Positions 1 to 12,700 of a stretch of 64,000 nt of DNA are shown here, piece by piece; within the stretch, counting starts at the first letter, position 1, and the number at the start of each line of letters is the position of its first letter. The DNA comes from Girardinichthys multiradiatus. Lineage: Eukaryota; Chordata; Actinopteri; Cyprinodontiformes; Goodeidae. Below the pieces are notes generated by a model that was not told the DNA's origin, did not search any database, and worked only from the letters and a program-made list of their open reading frames with translations. The position numbers were made by a program, and so were the translations under genes. Location: NCBI RefSeq assembly GCF_021462225.1, contig NC_061811.1:1169663-1233662 (forward strand), written 5' to 3'.

Positions 1-3000
1 AACAATTTCTTTCATTTTTGTCTTAATCAGTATTAGTAGTATTTTATACCAATAACAAAGCAATGACAAAGTGACCACAGTGTTATATGGCAGACCTACC
101 TGGCTGGTTGATGACAGCGGCAGAGTCTTGCAGGTATTCCAGTAAAACCTCTGCAATTTCTTGCAATCTTTGCTGAGGTATGGCAGAGACAACCTTGGCC
201 ATCCCACTCACACTGCAAAGATTGGAACAAATCTTTCAGACACTGTCCCTTGAGAGTACTCTGTAGATTGGAGCATTCAAGTCTTGATTGTACTTAAAAT
301 CCAACTCACATGATGTGATAGTTTGTGCAGTTCATGTTGGTAGTTACACCTCGGAGCATTTCTGGAGTGAAACTTGCAAGGACGGGGACCAGTTTGACAT
401 GGAACCAACCAAAAAAGTCCTGTTCAGTGAACTCTGGGAAAGAGGGACTGATGATGATGTAGGTCTTGTTCATAATGCGATCCCTCACGTCAGCCTGGAA
501 CTCTGGGACCTTACAAAGTATGACATGAGAGAAATCCAACACCACTAAGTTGCTATGATGCAAGTCCACCATACAGTATTTTTCAAAGGTTGCAAAAACA
601 GGAGCGTTCTATGAATCATTGCACGTTATGATTTTGGAGGCTACAAATAAGCTTCTGAGTACCATTAGATGTGGTTTCATAAGAACAGGGTTTCTTTTGC
701 CACTTGAAGGTGTAGCTTACCTCCTCCTGCTCTGTAAGCTTTGTAAAGAATTCATCCACGTTGTCAACAGCGTTTCCATTTTCCAGTCGCTCAAAGACTC
801 GGTCGATAAATTTTGTGTCATTTGAGATGTCTGAGCTCAGCAGTAACTGTGCTACCTGAGAGGGTGACAGTTCTGACAAGGCTTGGGCCTGCAGAAATAG
901 AAAGCAAGAATTCAGGTAGAAGTTATTGTAAAGCGTCAGGGTGGAAAAGTCTGTAGAGCCCCATAAACCAATAAACTCTGCTAGTTACTCACACTGGAGA
1001 AGTTTGGATTGAAGGTTTGCAAATCCTCTATGGTTGCAAAAGCAGAGAAATTGCCAAGGTTGGCTTGCAGCCAGAGTTGACTACCATCGGCAGAGGACAC
1101 ACAACCTGGGTCTGCAATATTACAGGAAGTCAGAACACTGCCTTGTTAAAACCACATGCAATCAATACATTACCAAGGAGACCCTGGGAGACTGCCTTTA
1201 CCTGGCAAATCTTTTCTGGAAAGGAACGGTCGGATGAAGTGAGTAAACACTGTTCGCTTTCTGTTGTTGTCCATCAATGGGCTTTGGTTGCTGAATGCCT
1301 CAAGGCTACAATTTGAGCAAAGGATTTTAACGTCAAATGAATGTGCTAATTTCTTACAGATATTGTGTACGGTCATGCAATAAGTCTCGCATCTACTTAC
1401 ACAAGCTGATATGTCTGGCAGCTGAAGTTGTAGGTGCCAAGGCAGGAGAGGAAATTTGTTGACGGGGAGGCCAGGAACGGACGGAGCTCCATCTGGAACC
1501 TACTTCTAATGGCATCCTTACTCTTCAGTTCATCCTGAGTAAGCTTTTTAACTACCACTTCTCCCAGAGCATCAAGTGCATTGGAATAAGCAGAGTTCAT
1601 GGTGGTGGGGGCCTAGAATTTGGGGAAAAATTGGTTGGATGTAGAAATTACACCAAGAAGCGTTGAGTATTTGGAAATGATCTCACTGGATATACCATGG
1701 TGGCGAACATGTCAAGAGCCTGGCTGAGTACGGGAGAAGCTTTGTGGAAAAGAAGCTGCCAAACTTCCACCACATATGGCTTGTTGCTTTCCACAGAGCA
1801 TGTCAGGAGTGTGGCCAAGTTGCCTGCTGTGAGGTTTGTTGGCTAAAGAAGAAATCAAGCAAACTTTGAGCATGTGGGCTTTTTCCACATTATACTACAG
1901 CGAAGAGCAAAATGTTGTCTTGGATTTACAGCTTGCACAAAAACATCTTACTGTGGTACAGGCATGTTCAATGATGGTAAAATTGCACACGGCTGACGTG
2001 GAATTGTTATCCTCCAGTGTCTTCTGGAGTTGAGAGCTGTGCAAAGTAACGATAAATACATTGTAGCTTTGGTTACATGTTGTAAAGTAACTTGCTAACT
2101 CAGCATCAGACAAGACATTGATCCTCTTACCTGTCTACCCCCCAGCAGATGAGCATTTCTATAAAAACACCAGAGATGTGTATCATGTATTGGTATTTGA
2201 CAAATGCTGTTGTTTCATCAATTTATAAATCAGGGATATTCAGGAGACTTACCATCAACATGTGTCTCTTTGCACTGGGGACAAACAATGCAACAATTGT
2301 TAGATTAGCGGCAAAAGCTATACAACATTATAGAACCCGGGCATCACTGCCATTACTAAGGTAATGTGCCACACTTTAGTCTCTTAAATGAACATGACAT
2401 GGTGGATATATTGTGTGTAATGCACCTCTGAACCTGGGCTTACCGTGAAAGAATCAAGTTCTGCACAATCTGTTTGAAAGAAAACACAAATTAGACACAA
2501 CATCAATATGTATTTTAATCTAGCAGTGGTACTGGGCTTTTCTGAAGGAATTTGTCAGCAAAGCATTCTCCACACATACCTGGGAAGGTCTCCTGTAGTG
2601 ATTCCAAGCTAGCTCTCACGTCCATTGAAATGCCCAGTGGCAGGAATTCCAGGCTTTCCATTAGACCAGTGACTCTGAAAAGAAAAACACAGTAATTATT
2701 GGGACTAGTATGGAACCATACTTTGATGTGGATCAAACCCAAAGACTCAGATTCCTGTCTTACATAGCTTCGTAGGATTCACAGCTGATGTTACTGGGTA
2801 TCACCCGCAGGCTGTCAGGATGGAGGCTTGCTATGACAGGAACCAAATAGACCTGGAACCACAGCTCATAGTCTTCTACTTCAAAGGAGACAAATTTAGG
2901 AGCGAGGCCGTTCAAAGTCAGGTTTAAGATGGTCTCTCGTACAGCCGCATTTAGGATGAAGGTTGTGTTTGTCTGCAAACAAAAGAATGCAAATTGTAGC

Positions 3001-3741
3001 TCAGGAGGAGTTTTTATTGAGATAAAATCCTGCAAATAGATCAGGAAGCTCTGTGGCAAAGCTTTGGACTCTGCTTTTATTAAAACCATGACCAGAGATT
3101 TCTTGGCCAACATTTGATCCAACAGTTGTACCAAATATGCATTACTTCAGTTTGTTTTTGACCTCTTTTAAGCACCGCATGAGTCCAAAGCAAGAGATCT
3201 ATGGCCTGATATTTAATATATATATATATATCAATATAAAATGTGGGACAAATATGGCAAAGTTAAAGTTTGGCATTTACCTGCTGGAGGATCTGTGTGA
3301 ACACTTGGAAAAACTGACCAAGCTGCTCTTCATCACCAGACTCTGTCAGGTTTGTGAGCACCTCCTTTACAAGGATGGCATCTTCCAGACCACCGCTGTC
3401 TGGATCCATTATCAGCTCAGCTTTCTGTGTTGGTGAAAGAACATTCACGAGTGCTCCCTGATGAGACAAACAAAGGGAACACATGAATTTCTGTTCTCTT
3501 GGACATGACACACCAAGCCGTGTGTGGACCAGCCACAAAGTGGAGATCGTGCTCTTGTTCTTAGAGAAGATCTACAGTAGGATGTCTAACTTACCAGAGA
3601 GAGGTTGAAGAATTTGAGCTCAGAATATGTTATGTATGGAGAAAATGGACCCAGGTTTGTTTCAATCCATTGGGCATCAGTCTTGATTCCTGTCCTGCAA
3701 TCTAAAGCACATGTATGCACATTTGAACTTTGCTTTCTTCA
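1..3741 (-). repeat. Tandem unit 1 (complete, 14 exons; last in the window)
   Basis: Complete 3741-bp copy ending at the window edge. Exons: b 3595-3689, a 3281-3457, n 2764-2972, m 2580-2674, l 2444-2469, k 2253-2274, j 1952-2130, i 1696-1842, h 1401-1612, g 1202-1305, f 993-1111, e 721-888, d 310-608, c 100-212. All phases are open. The final exon c ends one base into a codon, so the gene must continue to the left; whether with further copies or the 3' end cannot be seen. Exon c carries the same two variants as unit 6. Confidence 0.87.
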
Positions 3742-6700
3742 AACAATTTCTTTCATTTTTGTCTTAATCAGTATTAGTAGTATTTTATACCAATAACAAA
3801 GCAATGACAAAGTGACCACAGTGTTATATGGCAGACCTACCTGGCTGGTTGATGACAGCGGCAGAGTCTTGCAGGTATTCCAGTAAAACATCTGCAATTT
3901 CTTGCAGTCTTTGCTGAGGTATGGCAGAGACAACCTTGGCCATCCCACTCACACTGCAAAGATTGGAACAAATCTTTCAGACACTGTCCCTTGAGAGTAC
4001 TCTGTAGATTGGAGCATTCAAGTCTTGATTGTACTTAAAATCCAACTCACATGATGTGATAGTTTGTGCAGTTCATGTTGGTAGTTACACCTCGGAGCAT
4101 TTCTGGAGTGAAACTTGCAAGGACGGGGACCAGTTTGACATGGAACCAACCAAAAAAGTCCTGTTCAGTGAACTCTGGGAAAGAGGGACTGATGATGATG
4201 TAGGTCTTGTTCATAATGCGATCCCTCACGTCAGCCTGGAACTCTGGGACCTTACAAAGTATGACATGAGAGAAATCCAACACCACTAAGTTGCTATGAT
4301 GCAAGTCCACCATACAGTATTTTTCAAAGGTTGCAAAAACAGGAGCGTTCTATGAATCATTGCACGTTATGATTTTGGAGGCTACAAATAAGCTTCTGAG
4401 TACCATTAGATGTGGTTTCATAAGAACAGGGTTTCTTTTGCCACTTGAAGGTGTAGCTTACCTCCTCCTGCTCTGTAAGCTTTGTAAAGAATTCATCCAC
4501 GTTGTCAACAGCGTTTCCATTTTCCAGTCGCTCAAAGACTCGGTCGATAAATTTTGTGTCATTTGAGATGTCTGAGCTCAGCAGTAACTGTGCTACCTGA
4601 GAGGGTGACAGTTCTGACAAGGCTTGGGCCTGCAGAAATAGAAAGCAAGAATTCAGGTAGAAGTTATTGTAAAGCGTCAGGGTGGAAAAGTCTGTAGAGC
4701 CCCATAAACCAATAAACTCTGCTAGTTACTCACACTGGAGAAGTTTGGATTGAAGGTTTGCAAATCCTCTATGGTTGCAAAAGCAGAGAAATTGCCAAGG
4801 TTGGCCTGCAGCCAGAGTTGACTACCATCGGCAGAGGACACACAACCTGGGTCTGCAATATTACAGGAAGTCAGAACACTGCCTTGTTAAAACCACATGC
4901 AATCAACACATTACCAAGGAGACCCTGGGAGACTGCCTTTACCTGGCAAATCTTTTCTGGAAAGGAACGGTCGGATGAAGTGAGTAAACACTGCTTCGCT
5001 TTCTGTTGTTGTCCATCAATGGGCTTTGGTTGCTGAATGCCTCAAGGCTACAATTTGAGCAAAGGATTTTAACGTCAAATGAATGTGCTAATTTCTTACA
5101 GATATTGTGTACGGTCATGCAATAAGTCTCGCATCTACTTACACAAGCTGATATGTCTGGCAGCTGAAGTTGTAGGTGCCAAGGCAGGAGAGGAAATTTG
5201 TTGACGGGGAGGCCAGGAACGGACGGAGCTCCATCTGGAACCTACTTCTAATGGCATCCTTACTCTTCAGTTCATCCTGAGTAAGCTTTTTAACTACCAC
5301 TTCTCCCAGAGCATCAAGTGCATTGGAATAAGCAGAGTTCATGGTGGTGGGGGCCTAGAATTTGGGGAAAAATTGGTTGGATGTAGAAATGACACCAAGA
5401 AGCGTTGAGTATTTGGAAATGATCTCACTGGATATACCATGGTGGCGAACATGTCAAGAGCCTGGCTGAGTACGGGAGAAGCTTTGTGGAAAAGAAGCTG
5501 CCAAACTTCCACCACATATGGCTTGTTGCTTTCCACAGAGCATGTCAGGAGTGTGGCCAAGTTGCCTGCTGTGAGGTTTGTTGGCTAAAGAAGAAATCAA
5601 GCAAACTTTGAGCATGTGGGCTTTTTCCACATTATACTACAGCAAAGAGCAAAATGTTGTCTTGGATTTACAGCTTGCACAAAAACATCTTACTGTGGTA
5701 CAGGCATGTTCAATGATGGTAAAATTGCACACGGCTGACGTGGAATTGTTATCCTCCAGTGTCTTCTGGAGTTGAGAGCTGTGCAAAGTAACGATAAATA
5801 CATTGTAGCTTTGGTTACATGTTGTAAAGTAACTTGCTAACTCAGCATCAGACAAGACATTGATCCTCTTACCTGTCTACCCCCCAGCAGATGAGCATTT
5901 CTATAAAAACACCAGAGATGTGTATCATGTATTGGTATTTGACAAATGCTGTTGTTTCATCAATTTATAAATCAGGGATATTCAGGAGACTTACCATCAA
6001 CATGTGTCTCTTTGCACTGGGGACAAACAATGCAACAATTGTTAGATTAGCGGCAAAAGCTATACAACATTATAGAACCCGGGCATCACTGCCATTACTA
6101 AGGTAATGTGCCACACTTTAGTCTCTTAAATGAACATGACATGGTGGATATATTGTGTGTAATGCACCTCTGAACCTGGGCTTACCGTGAAAGAATCAAG
6201 TTCTGCACAATCTGTTTGAAAGAAAACACAAATTAGACACAACATCAATATGTATTTTAATCTAGCAGTGGTACTGGGCTTTTCTGAAGGAATTTGTCAG
6301 CAAAGCATTCTCCACACATACCTGGGAAGGTCTCCTGTAGTGATTCCAAGCTAGCTCTCACGTCCATTGAAATGCCCAGTGGCAGGAATTCCAGGCTTTC
6401 CATTAGACCAGTGACTCTGAAAAGAAAAACACAGTAATTATTGGGACTAGTATGGAACCATACTTTGATGTGGATCAAACCCAAAGACTCAGATTCCTGT
6501 CTTACATAGCTTCGTAGGATTCACAACTGATGTTACTGGGTATCACCCGCAGGCTGTCAGGATGGAGGCTTGCTATGACAGGAACCAAATAGACCTGGAA
6601 CCACAGCTCATAGTCTTCTACTTCAAAGGAGACAAATTTAGGAGCGAGGCCGTTCAAAGTCAGGTTTAAGATGGTCTCTCGTACAGCCGCATTTAGGATG

Positions 6701-9700
6701 AAGGTTGTGTTTGTCTGCAAACAAAAGAATGCAAATTGTAGCTCAGGAGGAGTTTTTATTGAGATAAAATCCTGCAAATAGATCAGGAAGCTCTGTGGCA
6801 AAGCTTTGGACTCTGCTTTTATTAAAACCATGACCAGAGATTTCTTGGCCAACATTTGATCCAACAGTTGTACCAAATATGCATTACTTCAGTTTGTTTT
6901 TGACCTCTTTTAAGCACCGCATGAGTCCAAAGCAAGAGATCTATGGCCTGATATTTAATATATATATATATATCAATATAAAATGTGGGACAAATATGGC
7001 AAAGTTAAAGTTTGGCATTTACCTGCTGGAGGATCTGTGTGAACACTTGGAAAAACTGACCAAGCTGCTCTTCATCACCAGACTCTGTCAGGTTTGTGAG
7101 CACCTCCTTTACAAGGATGGCATCTTCCAGACCACCGCTGTCTGGATCCATTATCAGCTCAGCTTTCTGTGTTGGTGAAAGAACATTCACGAGTGCTCCC
7201 TGATGAGACAAACAAAGGGAACACATGAATTTCTGTTCTCTTGGACATGACACACCAAGCCGTGTGTGGACCAGCCACAAAGTGGAGATCGTGCTCTTGT
7301 TCTTAGAGAAGATCTACAGTAGGATGTCTAACTTACCAGAGAGAGGTTGAAGAATTTGAGCTCAGAATATGTTATGTATGGAGAAAATGGACCCAGGTTT
7401 GTTTCAATCCATTGGGCATCAGTCTTGATTCCTGTCCTGCAATCTAAAGCACATGTATGCACATTTGAACTTTGCTTTCTTCAAACAATTTCTTTCATTT
7501 TTGTCTTAATCAGTATTAGTAGTATTTTATACCAATAACAAAGCAATGACAAAGTGACCACAGTGTTATATGGCAGACCTACCTGGCTGGTTGATGACAG
7601 CGGCAGAGTCTTGCAGGTATTCCAGTAAAACATCTGCAATTTCTTGCAGTCTTTGCTGAGGTATGGCAGAGACAACCTTGGCCATCCCACTCACACTGCA
7701 AAGATTGGAACAAATCTTTCAGACACTGTCCCTTGAGAGTACTCTGTAGATTGGAGCATTCAAGTCTTGATTGTACTTAAAATCCAACTCACATGATGTG
7801 ATAGTTTGTGCAGTTCATGTTGGTAGTTACACCTCGGAGCATTTCTGGAGTGAAACTTGCAAGGACGGGGACCAGTTTGACATGGAACCAACCAAAAAAG
7901 TCCTGTTCAGTGAACTCTGGGAAAGAGGGACTGATGATGATGTAGGTCTTGTTCATAATGCGATCCCTCACGTCAGCCTGGAACTCTGGGACCTTACAAA
8001 GTATGACATGAGAGAAATCCAACACCACTAAGTTGCTATGATGCAAGTCCACCATACAGTATTTTTCAAAGGTTGCAAAAACAGGAGCGTTCTATGAATC
8101 ATTGCACGTTATGATTTTGGAGGCTACAAATAAGCTTCTGAGTACCATTAGATGTGGTTTCATAAGAACAGGGTTTCTTTTGCCACTTGAAGGTGTAGCT
8201 TACCTCCTCCTGCTCTGTAAGCTTTGTAAAGAATTCATCCACGTTGTCAACAGCGTTTCCATTTTCCAGTCGCTCAAAGACTCGGTCGATAAATTTTGAG
8301 TCATTTGAGATGTCTGAGCTCAGCAGTAACTGTGCTACCTGAGAGGGTGACAGTTCTGACAAGGCTTGGGCCTGCAGAAATAGAAAGCAAGAATTCAGGT
8401 AGAAGTTATTGTAAAGCTTCAGGGTGGAAAGGTCTGTAGAGCCCCATAAACCAATAACCTCTGCTAGTTACTCACACTGGAGAAGTTTGGATTGAAGGTT
8501 TGCAAATCCTCTATGGTTGCAAAAGCAGAGAAATTGCCAAGGTTGGCCTGCAGCCAGAGTTGACTACCATCGGCAGAGGACACACAACCTGGGTCTGCAA
8601 TATTACAGGAAGTCAGAACACTGCCTTGTTAAAACCACATGCAATCAATACATTACCAAGGAGACCCTGGGAGACTGCCTTTACCTGGCAAATCTTTTCT
8701 GGAAAGGAACGGTCGGATGAAGTGAGTAAACACTGCTCGCTTTCTGTTGTTGTCCATCAATGGGCTTTGGTTGCTGAATGCCTCAAGGCTACAATTTGAG
8801 CAAAGGATTTTAACGTCAAATGAATGGACTAATTTCTTACAGATATTGTGTACGGTCATGCAATAAGTCTCGCATCTACTTACACAAGCTGATATGTCTG
8901 GCAGCTGAAGTTGTAGGTGCCAAGGCAGGAGAGGAAATTTGTTGACGGGGAGGCCAGGAACGGACGGAGCTCCATCTGGAACCTACTTCTAATGGCATCC
9001 TTACTCTTCAGTTCATCCTGAGTAAGCTTTTTAACGACCACTTCTCCCAGAGCATCAAGTGCATTGGAATAGGCAGAGCTCATGGTGGTGGGGGCCTAGA
9101 ATTTGGGGAAAAATTGGTTGGATGTAGAAATGACACCAAGAAGCGTTGAGTATTTGGAAATGATCTCACTGGATATACCATGGTGGCGAACATGTCAAGA
9201 GCCTGGCTGAGTATGGGAGAAGCTTTGTGGAAAAGAAGCTGCCAAACTTCCACCACATATGGCTTGTTGCTTTCCACAGAGCATGTCAGGAGTGTGGCCA
9301 AGTTGCCTGCTGTGAGGTTTGTTGGCTAAAGAAGAAATCAAGCAAACTTTGAGCATGTGGGCTTTTTCCACATTATACTACAGCAAAGAGCAAAATGTTG
9401 TCTTAGATTTACAGCTTGCACAAAAACATCTTACTGTGGTACAGGCATGTTCAATGATGGTAAAATTGCACACGGCTGACGTGGAATTGTTATCCTCCAG
9501 TGTCTTCTGGAGTTGAGAGCTGTGCAAAGTAACGATAAATACATTGTAGCTTTGGTTACATGTTGTAAAGTAACTTGCTAACTCAGCATCAGACAAGACA
9601 TTGATCCTCTTACCTGTCTACCCCCCAGCAGATGAGCATTTCTATAAAAACACCAGAGATGTGTATCATGTATTGGTATTTGACAAATGCTGTTGTTTCA

Positions 9701-12700
9701 TCAATTTATAAATCAGGGATATTCAGGAGACTTACCATCAACATGTGTCTCTTTGCACTGGGGACAAACAATGCAACAATTGTTAGATTAGGGGCAAAAG
9801 CTATACAACATTATAGAACCCGGGCATCACTGCCATTACTAAGGTAATGTGCCACACTTTAGTCTCTTAAATGAACATGACATGGTGGATATATTGTGTG
9901 TAATGCACCTCTGAACCTGGGCTTACCGTGAAAGAATCAAGTTCTGCACAATCTGTTTGAAAGAAAACACAAATTAGACACAACATCAATATGTATTTTA
10001 ATCTAGCAGTGGTACTGGGCTTTTCTGAAGGAATTTGTCAGCAAAGCATTCTCCACACATACCTGGGAAGGTCTCCTGTAGTGATTCCAAGCTAGCTCTC
10101 ACGTCCATTGAAATGCCCAGTGGCAGGAATTCCAGGCTTTCCATTAGACCAGTGACTCTGAAAAGAAAAACACAGTAATTATTGGGACTAGTATGGAACC
10201 ATACTTTGATGTGGATCAAACCCAAAGACTCAGATTCCTGTCTTACATAGCTTCGTAGGATTCACAGCTGATGTTACTGGGTATCACCCGCAGGCTGTCA
10301 GGATGGAGGCTTGCTATGACAGGAACCAAATAGACCTGGAACCACAGCTCATAGTCTTCTACTTCAAAGGAGACAAATTTAGGAGCGAGGCCGTTCAAAG
10401 TCAGGTTTAAGATGGTCTCTCGTACAGCCGCATTTAGGATGAAGGTTGTGTTTGTCTGCAAACAAAAGAATGCAAATTGTAGCTCAGGAGGAGTTTTTAT
10501 TGAGATAAAATCCTGCAAATAGATCAGGAAGCTCTGTGGCAAAGCTTTGGACTCTGCTTTTATTAAAACCATGACCAGAGATTTCTTGGCCAACATTTGA
10601 TCCAACAGTTGTACCAAATATGCATTACTTCAGTTTGTTTTTGACCTCTTTTAAGCATCGCATGAGTCCAAAGCAAGAGATCTATGGCCTGATATTTAAC
10701 AAAAAAAAAAATATATATATATATATCAATATAAAATGTGGGACAAATATGGCAAAGTTAAAGTTTGGCATTTACCTGCTGGAGGATCTGTGTGAACACT
10801 TGGAAAAACTGACCAAGCTGCTCTTCATCACCAGACTCTGTCAGGTTTGTGAGCACCTCCTTTACAAGGATGGCATCTTCCAGACCACCGCTGTCTGGAT
10901 CCATTATCAGCTCAGCTTTCTGTGTTGGTGAAAGAACATTCACGAGTGCTCCCTGATGAGACAAACAAAGGGAACACATGAATTTCTGTTCTCTTGGACA
11001 TGACACACCAAGCCGTGTGTGGACCAGCCACAAAGTGGAGATCGTGCTCTTGTTCTTAGAGAAGATCTACAGTAGGATGTCTAACTTACCAGAGAGAGGT
11101 TGAAGAATTTGAGCTCAGAATATGTTATGTATGGAGAAAATGGACCCAGGTTTGTTTCAATCCATTGGGCATCAGTCTTGATTCCTGTCCTGCAATCTAA
11201 AGCACATGTATGCACATTTGAACTTTGCTTTCTTCAAACAATTTCTTTCATTTTTGTCTTAATCAGTATTAGTAGTATTTTATACCAATAACAAAGCAAT
11301 GACAAAGTGACCACAGTGTTATATGGCAGACCTACCTGGCTGGTTGATGACAGCGGCAGAGTCTTGCAGGTATTCCAGTAAAACATCTGCAATTTCTTGC
11401 AGTCTTTGCTGAGGTATGGCAGAGACAACCTTGGCCATCCCACTCACACTGCAAAGATTGGAACAAATCTTTCAGACACTGTCCCTTGAGAGTACTCTGT
11501 AGATTGGAGCATTCAAGTCTTGATTGTACTTAAAATCCAACTCACATGATGTGATAGTTTGTGCAGTTCATGTTGGTAGTTACACCTCGGAGCATTTCTG
11601 GAGTGAAACTTGCAAGGACGGGGACCAGTTTGACATGGAACCAACCAAAAAAGTCCTGTTCAGTGAACTCTGGGAAAGAGGGACTGATGATGATGTAGGT
11701 CTTGTTCATAATGCGATCCCTCACGTCAGCCTGGAACTCTGGGACCTTACAAAGTATGACATGAGAGAAATCCAACACCACTAAGTTGCTATGATGCAAG
11801 TCCACCATACAGTATTTTTCAAAGGTTGCAAAAACAGGAGCGTTCTATGAATCATTGCAGGTTATGATTTTGGAGGCTACAAATAAGCTTCTGAGTACCA
11901 TTAGATGTGGTTTCATAAGAACAGGGTTTCTTTTGCCACTTGAAGGTGTAGCTTACCTCCTCCTGCTCTGTAAGCTTTGTAAAGAATTCATCCACGTTGT
12001 CAACAGCGTTTCCATTTTCCAGTCGCTCAAAGACTCGGTCGATAAATTTTGTGTCATTTGAGATGTCTGAGCTCAGCAGTAACTGTGCTACCTGAGAGGG
12101 TGACAGTTCTGACAAGGCTTGGGCCTGCAGAAATAGAAAGCAAGAATTCAGGTAGAAGTTATTGTAAAGCGTCTGGGTGGAAAAGTCTGTAGAGCCCCAT
12201 AAACCAATAAACTCTGCTAGTTACTCACACTGGAGAAGTTTGGATTGAAGGTTTGCAAATCCTCTATGGTTGCAAAAGCAGAGAAATTGCCAAGGTTGGC
12301 CTGCAGCCAGAGTTGACTACCATCGGCAGAGGACACACAACCTGGGTCTGCAATATTACAGGAAGTCAGAACACTGCCTTGTTAAAACCACATGCAATCA
12401 ATACATTACCAAGGAGACCCTGGGAGACTGCCTTTACCTGGGAAATCTTTTCTGGAAAGGAACGGTCGGATGAAGTGAGTAAACACTGTTCGCTTTCTGT
12501 TGTTGTCCATCAATGGGCTTTGGTTGCTGAATGCCTCAAGGCTACAATTTGAGCAAAGGATTTTAACGTCAAATGAATGTGCTAATTTCTTACAGATATT
12601 GTGTACGGTCATGCAATAAGTCTCGCATCTACTTACACAAGCTGATATGTCTGGCAGCTGAAGTTGTAGGTGCCAAGGCAGGAGAGGAAATTTGTTGACG

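Noticed and set aside
288..548. 86-codon plus-strand ORF in each unit, opposite exon d
   Set aside because: It is the antisense shadow of exon d and is conserved only because the whole unit is recently duplicated.
2760..3134. 124-codon minus-strand ORF, recurring in most units (also 6502-6876, 10243-10617 and others)
   Set aside because: Only its left part (exon n) is coding. The rest reads through an intron; the exon starts after an AG at 2973 in frame with the preceding exon.
3137..3436. 99-codon plus-strand ORF crossing the (TA)n tract
   Set aside because: It runs through intron and microsatellite and changes length with the TA repeat; no domain pattern.
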